Of a DNA stretch of 64,000 nt, positions 1 through 9,611 are shown piece by piece. The stretch comes from Nematostella vectensis (lineage: Eukaryota > Cnidaria > Anthozoa > Actiniaria > Edwardsiidae), in assembly GCF_932526225.1 (NCBI RefSeq), contig NC_064038.1:16665075-16729074 (forward strand), given 5' to 3'. The stretch's first letter is position 1; every line of letters begins with the position of its first letter. Position numbers and translations under genes: made by a program. The notes below the pieces were generated by a model that saw only the letters and a list, made by a program, of their open reading frames with translations, was not told the DNA's origin and ran no database searches.

Positions 1-29
1 TATTGATGAACTTTTCTTTTATTTCACAG

Positions 30-3000
30 AATTTTACTGGATTAGAGTGTGGAGACAGATTCTGTCAAAGATGCTGGAAAGAGTATCTCACCACAAAAAT
101 TATAGATGAGCATGTAGGAGAGGTACACAGTCAAACGCTACATACATTTTGGTGTTACAAATCATGTGCAGTAGATCAAACATTTTTGTTATTTGTGCAC
201 TGATAAGAAGTGTGCTGTAAACAAAGTACAAAAACCGCCATTCCTGCATTGCAAAATAAAAATAATGTTTTTAAAAAGCAGCAGTTAACACTTATGAGGT
301 ACATAATCTTATAAAGTACTCTACTAATATACAGCACATACTCAACAACAATCTGCATAGTGTAACCCAGGGGTGTAGCAGCCAACGCCAGCCAACAGAC
401 ACAGGAGGAATGCCTCGTGAATAATCCCAACCCCCTTTGAGAAATCCTGGCAACTCCCCTCTGAACCCTCTAATGGTTATCTCAAGTAGAATCTAAATAA
501 TGTTATTAATGTACCAATAACTATTTTTAGAGGACAGCATACAGTATATATGTAGTAGTGTGTGGCATTTTTTGATATGGCTACTGATTATTTTATAGAA
601 CATTTCTTGTCCTGCCACAAAATGTGATATTTTAGTGGATGAAGCATTTGTGGGGTAAGTAACGTCGAATGCTACCATAAGTTTCACATGCTAACATAAG
701 TTACACATGCTACCATAAGTTACTAATACTGTAAGTACTGATATGTCTGTTGATTGGTGATAAGTGATAACTGTCATCACTGTCTGTACAGTCTATAGTA
801 CCACTGTCATCACTGTCTGTACAGTCTATAGTACCACTGTCATCACTGTCTGTACAGTCTATAGTACCACTGTCATCACTGTCTGTACAGTCTATAGTAC
901 CACTGTCATCACTGTACAGTCTATAGTACCACTGTCATCACTGTACAGTCTATAGTACCACTGTCATCACTGTCTGTACAGTCTATAGTACCACTGTCAC
1001 CACTGTCTGTACAGTCTATAGTACCACTGCCATCATCTTGGCAACAGCTGTATCACAATGTACTCTACTTGTTTGATAAACTTACTTGTATTTAAGGTTA
1101 CGGAACAGTTTCGCGACATGGTCCCGGAAAAAAATGATAACGCGCGCACAATTTACCCAAACTATACAAACGAGTTATCAAATTAATCATTATAGAATGA
1201 AGAATCTACCTATGTTTGTTATTTATTGCTTTAAAGGAAACTTTTTTAAAAAATGGCAGTAGAACTTAAAACGATATAGGTGTCTTTGGAAGAATTTAGG
1301 TACCATACCCCATGAGTAAAAACTGACGGCAAATATCTTATTTAATCAGCACATGCTTTTTAACAATAGTGTGTCTTCGATTTCTGATATCTAGTTTCAT
1401 TCAAAAGTAATTATATTTCAATATTACAGTATTCAAATTCCAGCCATATCCGGCGATCAAATTCCGATAACTTTCGATGGATTTAGAATTTTAATGGCTG
1501 TACACACACTTTTGTTAGCGAGGTATTGCTCTATCTACCTGCCAAATTTTATGCAATTCCGGGCAATCTATATGGTACATAAATTCAAAAGTTTAGCGTG
1601 TTTTGGTCGATTTTTTGTTTTGCCGTAATGCGCTTCTAAAGATTCCTTGATGCTTAATCCCTTTTCCGGATTATAACACTTCACACCTAATCCCAACACG
1701 CACGTTAGCCGATAGGGTTCGACCGCTGCTGTGTTGCGTTTCTAAAGAAAACAAACGCTTATCAAGTGTTACACGCGCTTTTGACAAGAGCAACAAACTA
1801 GGAAATCGTAGACATAGGCAAAGAAAAAAGCCAAACACGCGGGAAGACTCAGACTTCTCAGACTAAGACTTCTCTGGATAATCGTCGCTATCGCTATCAT
1901 AGCCAGCATTGCACGGAGTATCTTTCTCGTTCTCGCAGAAACTCCGTCGTTCGCGTTCTTTTGATTATAACACGGGCAACAAGTTTGTTTTAGGGGCTTG
2001 GGGACTTCTCTTTTATCCGTTTCTTTGGTCCAGTCTTGGCTTTTCTACCTTCCCAATGATTCTTCTATATATACTAAAAATGATCGAAAATTGCAGAACA
2101 GAGTAACCGAAGTGTGAGCGCGAGCGCCGAAGAAACAAATCACAACACTCATGACGCGTTGCTCGGTAACGGGCAAATTCGAGTAAGTTCCCGGATGAGC
2201 GTTCGCTAATGATAACAGGATTAAAAGATTAAAACGCGAAATGTGTCATGTCATAAATTCTCCTAAAAACGTTTTTCGCGTATATTTTCTAAAATAGAAT
2301 CGCTACCGTTAATATGATTCCAGAATATGGTAGTATTTAATGTAGGGATTCAGTTAATGTAAAAATCGTATTTTCAATATTTCTGTCCACACGAAACTGT
2401 TCCGTAACCTTAATAACTTGCTTTACTGTTACAATTTTTTTTCCTTATTTCGTGTAGTAACATATGTTTTATATGCTTAAAGTTTATTTATGGTTATTTA
2501 CAGGCAGATCATTGCAGATCCAAAAGTTAAATCCCAATATCATCACTTGATTGCTAACAGTTTTGTTGTGGTAAGTACAGTGCAAGAACTGTACTCTATA
2601 CACGAAAGATATTTTAGATTCTATCTGTACTTGATTGTTATCAACTGAAAAATTGTAGCTTTACAATACTGGTATTGCCTTGTTCAACAGATCGTTTTTA
2701 AAAGGCTGCAAATGAGATGTTCTGTACATTTTAGTATCAAGAAAAGTCGACTTGAATCACTGAGATTCAATCCACCATACAATAAAAATGTTTTATTTTG
2801 ACGCTAGAGTATAAAATAATGCATATCAGATAATAATACTTTAAAAAACCAGATTCCAATATTCAAAGTAACCCATCAAGCAAGCGCATCCAAAATGCCT
2901 CAGCCTGGCGGGCTCTATCTGATCTAAACGGGCGTACTATAATGGACTTCACAGTTTAAGTATAGAAAATGCTGTAGTGTTTCTTGCAGTCAAATTCCCC

Positions 3001-6000
3001 CTCCTCTGTGTTTTGGATCAGCTGTGGCCCACCAGCCTGTGGCCCACCAGCCTGTGGCATTTTGGATGCACGCGTAACATCGTGAAAACGGTCTAATAAC
3101 AATGCCTTTTCACCTTTTTTGTAAACCAATAGGCTGATATAAAATAAGCCATCGTCTTGTCCTGGGTATTGAACAATGCCTTTTCATCTTTTTCGTAGAG
3201 CAATAGGCTCATGAAGTGGTGCCCTGGCCCAGATTGTGACAATGCTATCAAAGCAAATTATCACGATGCCCTTCCAGTCACTTGTCTGTGTGGGTTTACC
3301 TTCTGGTAAGTAATACATACAGTCTGATTTTACAACCAGTCCCCCAGTCTGTGTGGGTTTATCTTCTGGTAAGTAATACATACAGTCTGATTTTACAACC
3401 AGTCACCCAGTCTGTGTGGGTTTACCTTCTGGTAAGTAATACATACAGTCTGATTTTACAACCAGTCACCCAGTCTGTGTGGGTTTACCTTCTGGTAAGT
3501 AATACATACAGTCTGATTTTACAACCAGTCACCCAGTCTGTGTGGGTTTATCTTCTGGTAAGTAATACATACAGTCTGATTTTACAACCAGTCACCCAGT
3601 CTGTGTGGGTTTACCTTCTGGTAAGTAATACATACAGTCTGATTTTACAACCAGTCACCCAGTCTGTGTGGGTTTACCTTCTGGTAAGTAATACATACAG
3701 TCTGATTTTACAACCAGTCACCCAGTCTGTGTGGGTTTACCTTCTGGTAAGTAATACATACAGTCTGATTTTACAACCAGTCACCCAGTCTGTGTGGGTT
3801 TACCTTCTTGTATGTAAGTAATTCACTCTGATTTTACAAAATATATATTTGGAAAACTCTTTATATTACTTCATTTGCAGTTTTGGTTGTTCGGAACCTG
3901 TACATGAGCCTGTAAAATGCGTTGTAAGTATTATTTTAGTACTGAATTCCGTTTGTTAGATTATTTTGTAACATTTCTGATGTGCGGATGGTTCTGATAG
4001 AGTATCCTATCCAGATTTATAGTGAAGCGAAGTACTGTAAGATATTATCCAATTTTATATCTGGGGAATTTTTATGTTTTTCAGTGGCTTAAAAAGTGGA
4101 TAAAGAAGACAAATGACGATAGTGAAACGTCAAACTGGATCTCGGCAAACACCAAGGAATGTCCTAAGTGTCATGTGACTATTGAGAAGAACGGAGGGTG
4201 TAATCACATGGTGTGCAGAAACACAGCCTGTAAGGTAAGGCAGATAACCAGTCTGCTTGTCTGACCAGCCATAAATCCTTCTCTTTTGCCTGTGGGCCCT
4301 TTTTTCTGCAACAACAAACCTAGTGCTGCATAATAATGGGGCCGGTGCAGGCACCCTAGAATAGCTGGGAAGCTAACCAAGCTAGGCTGCACTTAAACAT
4401 GGGGCAACTTCCTTCTAGGCTGAAGATCTGTGTGTGTGTGTTTGTGTGTGTCTGTCTGCCTTGTCTCTCTGCGTGTGTGAATGTCCATCCACCTTTCTGT
4501 CTTCTAGTGTGTGTCCATCGATCTTAGTGACTGTCTGCGTAATCACAATTTTTCCTTCTATTTGACAAGGGCGGCAAAGGCTCCCTAATGTTCTATTATA
4601 ACTGACATGTTGTTTGCTGCCCTCAGGCCGACTTCTGCTGGGTGTGTCTTGGACCATGGGAACCGCATGGCTCAAGTTGGTAAGCTACTGTACTCCGACA
4701 CCCCTGCAAAGATGTAATCGACCTACTGTACACAGTATGTCCACAAGTGGAACTGCACAAACATTGGACAATTATAAAGCACTTCCCATAAAAAGCCTGC
4801 AACACTCCTTACATTCACACACCTACTTACACTACTTGTTGTGAACTCTGCTGAACAGTAACATTTCTCACAAATCTCGGGTTCGATGTGCAGTGTGGAT
4901 GGGTCCAAAAGTTTGTGGGATTCTTGTAAGAATTTGCATTCCCTCACACCAAATTCCGTGTTTTGAAAGCTAAATTCGTTGTTGTGCGACCTCGGCAAAT
5001 CCAAGATCTTTGTCTCAAGATCTTTGGGAATAGCGCGTAGTCAATTAAACTTTGGAGGCGGGCCTATTTAAACCATACGCAACAGCAAACTTAGAGTAGC
5101 AAGACATGCAAGCAGTCGTGATCGGAATCTCCTGCAAGAAAATGGAACCAGCAGGAACTATGAGAGGGTTCATTTCACTCAAGGCTCACCTATATCCACT
5201 GTTACCAAGTTCTTTGATTGCCTTATTTTATTGCGCTTCCCTGCAAACAACTTGGTGCGCGAATTACGCTGTGAATTATTTTACCGTTTTATTGTCTTTG
5301 TAAATCTTAAAATTATGATTAGAACGATTTAATAATGATTGAATATGACGAAGAGTTTTCTGATAAAAATCTGACCACCCCGAAAGAACAAAAAAGATTT
5401 TTTTAATGCTTTTGCAGTATCTCCGACGTTTATTGTCGGATTTGGCTACAAATAAAGTCTGACTTATGGATTAATGACATACCAGAGTGATCTAGCTTAT
5501 GCTTTATAGTTTTGTCTACAAATACCACGTCTATTGAAAACCGAAAGTGGACCTTCGGCCGTTGTGTGTGTGTTGGGGGGGGGGGATGGTGCGTTCGCAC
5601 CCCCCCCCCCCCCCCCCCCCTTCTGTGTACGGGCCTGTTGGTTTTGTGTTTTTTTAACATTTGTAGTTGGGTATTTGTAGACGATCTCGAGTATACTAGT
5701 GAGAAAAGTCATTTTGAATCGTCAATAAGAAAAACCGTTTGGAAATATTTTCAGAATTTGTGCTTTCTGTTTTCTTAGGTACAGCTGCAATCGATACGAC
5801 GAGAAAGAGGCACAAGCTGCAAGAGACGCTCAAAGTGTGAGTTACTCAAATGTCTAAAAGAAATACTAAACAACTTTATACCTGTATTCAACATATTTAT
5901 ACCTGTTTTCAGTCACCATAGTCCACCATATGCCTTTCGTTTACTGCCCTGACTGTTGGACGCCAATCATGATATTCGATCGACCTTCTAAATTGCCGTC

Positions 6001-7757
6001 ACCGAAAACATACCGATAAACACAAAGCCAGCAATTAAATAAAGTTCGAATTTTTACTTGGCTTTGCATTATTGTTGATTTTGTGTGTGATCTCTTTTCT
6101 GCCTTTTTACGCCTGATGCATTTCGGGGCTTTCTCATTGGTTATCGGGCGTCTAATGGTCACCATAACCGCGAAATGGCTTTCGTTACCAAAAACAGCCG
6201 CAACTCAGTAACAAAAAACACAAGGTGCACGTGTGAATGAAAACGGGAGTAAGTTATTATCTGAAGTAATCTCTGTACAACAAATAAGGGACCTGTCGAG
6301 ACACTGCCTTTCTGTCGGTTCATATGAGTTTGTTTGGGTGTTTGCAGCGGTCCCGGTCAGCTCTTGAGCGCTATCTGTTCTACTGTAACCGGTTTATGAA
6401 CCACGCCCAGAGTGCAAAGTTCGAGAGCAAGCTGTACTCGCAGGTCAAGCAGAAGATGGAGGAGATGCAGCAGCATAACATGTCATGGATCGAGGTGAAT
6501 ACGCTCTCCTATTCACTCTTGGTAGAATAACATGCCATGAATGGTTAATACACTCTCTTATTTACTCTTGGTAAAATAACTTGTCATGGATCGAGGCGAA
6601 TAAACTCTCTTATTTACTCTTGGTAGAATAACATGTCATGAAACAATGTAAATACACTCTCTTATTCACTCTTGGTAGAATAACATGTCATGAAACAATG
6701 TGAATACACTCTCTTATTCACTCTTGGTAGAATAACATGTCATGAAACAATGTGAATACACTCTCTTATTCACTCTTGGTAGAATAACATGTCATGAAAC
6801 AATGTGAATACACTCTCTTATTTACTCTTGGTAGAATAACATGTCATGAAACAATGTGAATACACTCTTTTATTCAGTCTTGGCAAAAGAACATTTTTAG
6901 ATCGAGCTGAATCTTATCCACTCCGTATAATCCTCTGTCTCGTCGCGTAGGTCCAGTTCCTGAGGAAGGCTGTTGATGTGTTGTGTCTGTGCCGTAACAC
7001 GCTCAAGTATACATATGTATTCGCCTTCTACCTCAAGAGGAACAACCAGTCTGTCATCTTCGAGGTAACATGTACAACACAGCCATCACCCAAGGCTCTA
7101 AACCATAAACATGACAAAAAAATGGTTTGGGGAAATAAAAACAAATATTTAACAGTTCTATTTAAATGTATTACATGATGTGACGGAGTTGTATGGGAGA
7201 ACTTTGCGTTGAAGTTATCGTAATTTTCTGTTGCTATAATGTGAAGTATGGTTATTGTGTTTTTGTACAGGATAACCAGAAGGATTTAGAAATGGCGACA
7301 GAGACGCTTTCCGAGTACCTTGAAAGAGACATCACCTCGGAGGGCTTGTCGAACATCAAGCAGATCGTACAAGACAAATACAGGTTGGTGCAGATCGTAC
7401 AAGACAAATACAGGTTGGTCCAGATCGTACAAGACAAATACAGGTTGGTCCAGATCGTATAAGACAAATACAGGTTGGTGCAGATCGTACAAGACAAATA
7501 CAGGTTGGTGCAGATCGTACAAGTCAAATATAGGCTGGTGCAGAAGGTCCGCTGGGCCAACGTGCGTGACGCATGGAGCCTTTAAGACCTCCGCTGGTCT
7601 GACTTGTTATTTCCAAGTGTAAACATTGGTTGCTGAAATAGTTATTGCTCTTTGCATTATCTTCTGTAGGTATTGCGAAGCGAGGAGGAAGGCTTTGCTA
7701 GACCACGTCTACGAAGGCTACGATACAGACATCTGGGAATACGTGGACTATGATTAA
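30..7757 (+). CDS. ARIH1: Ariadne-1-like RBR E3 ubiquitin ligase, 3' twelve coding exons (5' end outside window)
   Basis: RING-between-RING ligase: it takes ubiquitin from an E2 onto a RING2 cysteine and then to substrate; the family works with neddylated cullin-RING ligases. Exons read: 30-122, 599-654, 2504-2570, 3199-3305, 3881-3923, 4085-4234, 4627-4679, 5779-5836, 6348-6494, 6951-7064, 7271-7383, 7670-7757. They sum to 1089 nt with compatible phases, giving 362 residues plus TAA. Order: second half of RING1 ([12 protein letters not shown]), IBR (WCPGPDCD, then CLCGFTFCFGC across an intron), RING2 with the catalytic cysteine in NGGCNHMVC (codon 4199-4201), then the Ariadne domain ([32 protein letters not shown]) to the end EYVDYD. 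Collinear with human ARIH1 from about residue 200. The usual W of the HDPVKC region is replaced (EPVHEPVKC). Four of its donors are tandemly duplicated (see repeats). Confidence 0.96.
655..740 (+). repeat. Short tandem repeat starting at the exon 2 donor
   Basis: The donor GGTAAGTAAC of ariadne exon 2 is followed by about four units of 19-22 bp, each starting TAAGTWAC-like and ending GCTACCA or GCTAACA. The first unit's start is the splice donor itself, so the repeat appears to have grown from the splice site. Later units have lost the G of GT (ATAAGT), so they are not donors. Confidence 0.6.
766..1030 (+). repeat. 33-bp minisatellite in ariadne intron 2
   Basis: About eight units with the core CACTGTCTGTACAGTCTATA; some units are a few bases shorter because one CTGT is lost. 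Because 33 is a multiple of 3 it gives a repetitive open frame ([11 protein letters not shown]), which is a by-product and not an exon: no similarity to the host protein and no splice need. Confidence 0.9.
1096..2409. mobile_element. Non-autonomous DNA transposon with TTAA target duplication (piggyBac-like)
   Basis: Perfect 18-bp terminal inverted repeats, GGTTACGGAACAGTTTCG at the left and its reverse complement at 2392-2409. Both sides are flanked by TTAA (1092-1095 and 2410-2413), the target duplication typical of piggyBac. The 1314-bp interior has no ORF longer than 65 codons, so it cannot move itself. It is enriched in CG-containing words compared with the surrounding intron. The TIR start (GGTTAC) is not the CCYT start of classic piggyBac, so the superfamily call rests on the TTAA. 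Confidence 0.85.
3101..3155 (+). repeat. Decayed duplicate of the exon 4 acceptor region
   Basis: The stretch around CAATGCCTTTTCACC...CCAATAGGCTGAT closely matches 3171-3212, the polypyrimidine tract, AG and first codons of ariadne exon 4. The copy has GTAAAC where the functional site has GTAGAG, so its acceptor AG is gone. It looks like an old local duplication of a 3' splice site. Confidence 0.6.
3282..3822 (+). repeat. 63-bp minisatellite built from the exon 4 / intron 4 junction
   Basis: Nine head-to-tail units. Each holds the last bases of ariadne exon 4 (TGTGTGGGTTTACCTTCTG, encoding CGFTFC with the next exon) followed by GTAAGTAATACATACAG. GT donors fall at 3306, 3369, 3432, 3495, 3558, 3621, 3684 and 3747; the ninth unit has changed to CTTGTATG. 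Reading past the first donor in the exon frame meets TAA at once, so only the first donor, or a downstream donor with an internal skip, keeps the protein. The 179-codon open frame across the array is in a different frame from the exon. Confidence 0.93.
5354..5636. mobile_element. Left-truncated copy of a hAT-like MITE in ariadne intron 7
   Basis: Closely similar to the complete element at 26753-27152, from TTTCTGATAA...TCTGACCACC through GTCTATTG...GGACCTTCGGCCGTT and a G/C homopolymer pair to the right end GTACGGGCCTG. The left terminus with CAGGCCCGTACCC is missing. Two independent copies in one window show that this is a dispersed family. Confidence 0.8.
6470..6890 (+). repeat. About 52-bp minisatellite spanning the exon 9 donor
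   Basis: Seven to eight units. The first unit includes the exon 9 end ATAACATGTCATGGATCGAG followed by GTGAATACGC. Later units carry ACATGTCATGAAACAATGTG, so the exon-derived part is still recognisable. The third unit keeps GTCATGGATCGAGGCGAAT, with the donor GT mutated to GC. This is an array born by tandem duplication across a splice donor. Confidence 0.88.
7371..7555 (+). repeat. 30-bp coding-derived minisatellite at the exon 11 donor
   Basis: Six units and a partial seventh, with core CAGATCGTACAAGACAAAT then ACAGGTTGG. The first unit is the end of ariadne exon 11 (QIVQDKYR, donor at 7384). The unit is ten codons ([10 protein letters not shown]), so use of donor 2 or 3 would add 10 or 20 residues in frame. 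The fourth unit has GTAT for GTAC and so a TAA in the exon frame, which closes later donors. Confidence 0.93.
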
Positions 7758-8055
7758 CCTGAATCACTAACGAAAGCGACCCCCACCCCACCCTCCCTGG
7801 GGTCTGCCATGTCTCTATTTGTGGGCAGGATCTCAGGGCAGGGCTTGTACATACTGCGATAGCTATGGACTTGGCGTTGTCAAGCCTCGATAACCCCTCT
7901 GTAGATAAGAATGTTTCGTTACTTGGTGCTGTGTGGTAGTCGCTTTAAAGGACATCTGTGCGCGGGGCCTCACATTGAGGCAACAAATGTTTGCTTCCTG
8001 TCTTCAAGTCGTTGGTACAAAGCTGTTATTTGTTGTGTTGTATTGATATGTTGTA

Positions 8056-8065
8056 AATAAATAAA
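8056..8065 (+). promoter_or_regulatory. Polyadenylation signal of the ariadne gene
   Basis: Overlapping AATAAA hexamers in TAAATAAATAAACC about 300 bp after the stop codon, giving a 3' UTR of plausible length. No second coding exon was seen after 7757. Confidence 0.7.
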
Positions 8066-8099
8066 CCGCATTAATGTTACTGGCGTGACAACTAATTTC

Positions 8100-9000
8100 T
8101 TTAAAAAAAGTTAAAATAAGCGATTCGTCATTATAGGTTTCGCGCTCCCTGTTGTCGGTCATATGACGTTACCAGGGCTGTGACTATCCACGAGTGAAGT
8201 CATTGACGATATTTGAAACTAATGGAATGAACACTATGTGACTGGGTATTGTGCCGAGCTAATGTGGTGGCGTGATTGGCCCCTACACATTCTTCACGTT
8301 CTTCTTTGCCCGATTATGTCATTAACTATAAAATAGCCGAATTCCTTGTTGCGCGACTGCCTTGAATTCTAAACCAATTCCCTTGCTGTTTGCAGTCAAA
8401 TGGTTTATGACCCGACAGTAAAACGGTTGACTAAGCGCCGTTCCCAAACATAACAAGCAAGTTGGATTCGCCGAGTTACCGCAATAGCGAATTTGGCTAT
8501 AATCCAGATACTGATTGCGTTTCGAGTGCTGCTCTAAGAAACTTAAAACAAAGCAGTCATTTTTTTTATTGCGCATATCACCTCCCTGCGCATACACCTA
8601 TTTCAAATAACGTTGTCAGCGCAAATGGCAGTGCTTCTATCCAAAACTACCAAGGGACTCCTCATATTTTACTGAAAGCAGACAACGTTAATTGAATAGG
8701 TGTATGTACAAGGCATAGAATTATGCACTCAATTAATTCATTAAGAATGTTACAACACCTTTATAACGATTAAGCACTTTACACTTGGAACAGAGTGGTT
8801 TTTCAAAAACCCGTGAAATACTATTTACCTTATTACACTTAATTTTCGCGACGTCAAAATTTCGCGGTTTTAGGACGGCTATATTTCGCGACGCTTTATT
8901 GGTCTGGCTTGACTATAACATTTTAATTATTTTTTTACGGGATTTTGAAAATCACTCTCATCAATTGATAGGTAGTTTTTGATATACCATCATCAACTTT
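8100..9000. other. Intergenic spacer with no gene recognised
   Basis: Between the ariadne 3' UTR and the 3' end of the next gene. Only short unsupported frames. Around 8840-8905 three TTTCGCG motifs recur, which looks like the remnant of a dispersed repeat. No RNA gene was recognised. Confidence 0.5.
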
Positions 9001-9002
9001 GT

Positions 9003-9460
9003 ATCTGCACCACCATCATCAAATAATCATCTTCACTTCCATTTGTCATCATCAGGAAACCATCATCATCACTTCCATTCGTCATCATCATAAACATGAA
9101 ACCATCATCATCACTTCCATTCGTCATCATCATAAACATGAAACCATAATCATCATTTCCATTTGTCAACATTATCACCATAAAACCAACATCTCCACTT
9201 CCATTTGTAATCAGGAAACCGTCATCATCACTTTCATTCTTCATCATCATGACACCATCATTATCACTTCATTCGTCATTAACATGAAACCATCATCTTC
9301 ACTTCCATTCGATATCATCATGAAACCATCATCACTTCATTCGTCATCATCATGAAACCATCATCATCACTTCCATTCGTCATCATCATGAAACCATCAT
9401 CATCACTTCATTCGTCATCATTTACTTCCATTCGTCATCATCATGAAACCATCATCAATA
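9003..9460. repeat. Degenerate ATC-rich tandem repeat
   Basis: About a dozen irregular units built of CATCATCATGAAACC and ATCACTTCCATTCGT. Open frames on both strands across it (His/Ile-rich or Asn/Asp/Met-rich) come from the trinucleotide bias and are not genes. Confidence 0.85.
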
Positions 9461-9580
9461 CTGCACCAATACTGTCATATCACCTTTTAAATTTTAAATG
9501 TGTAATTCATTATATGCAAATTATATGTAACTTGGTATTCGCATCATATTTTGCACTCGTGAGGCAAAAAAAAACTCGTA

Positions 9581-9586
9581 TTTAAT
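9581..9586 (-). promoter_or_regulatory. Candidate poly(A) signal (ATTAAA) of the first secreted-protein gene
   Basis: Reverse-strand ATTAAA about 26 nt after the TAA. It implies a very short 3' UTR; a more distal signal cannot be excluded. Confidence 0.45.
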
Positions 9587-9611
9587 TCCTAGACATAACC
9601 CTGATGTCATC

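Noticed and set aside
764-955. 63-codon ORF of [11 protein letters not shown] repeats
   Set aside because: By-product of a 33-bp intronic minisatellite.
3282-3821. 179-codon repetitive ORF on the plus strand
   Set aside because: It is in a different frame from the ariadne exon whose junction forms the 63-bp repeat, and has no start or splice context.
5430-5778. Several overlapping Gly/Pro-rich ORFs
   Set aside because: They run over the homopolymers of a truncated MITE copy in an intron.
8993-9585. His/Ile-rich and Asn/Asp/Met-rich ORFs on both strands
   Set aside because: Derived from an ATC trinucleotide-biased tandem repeat.
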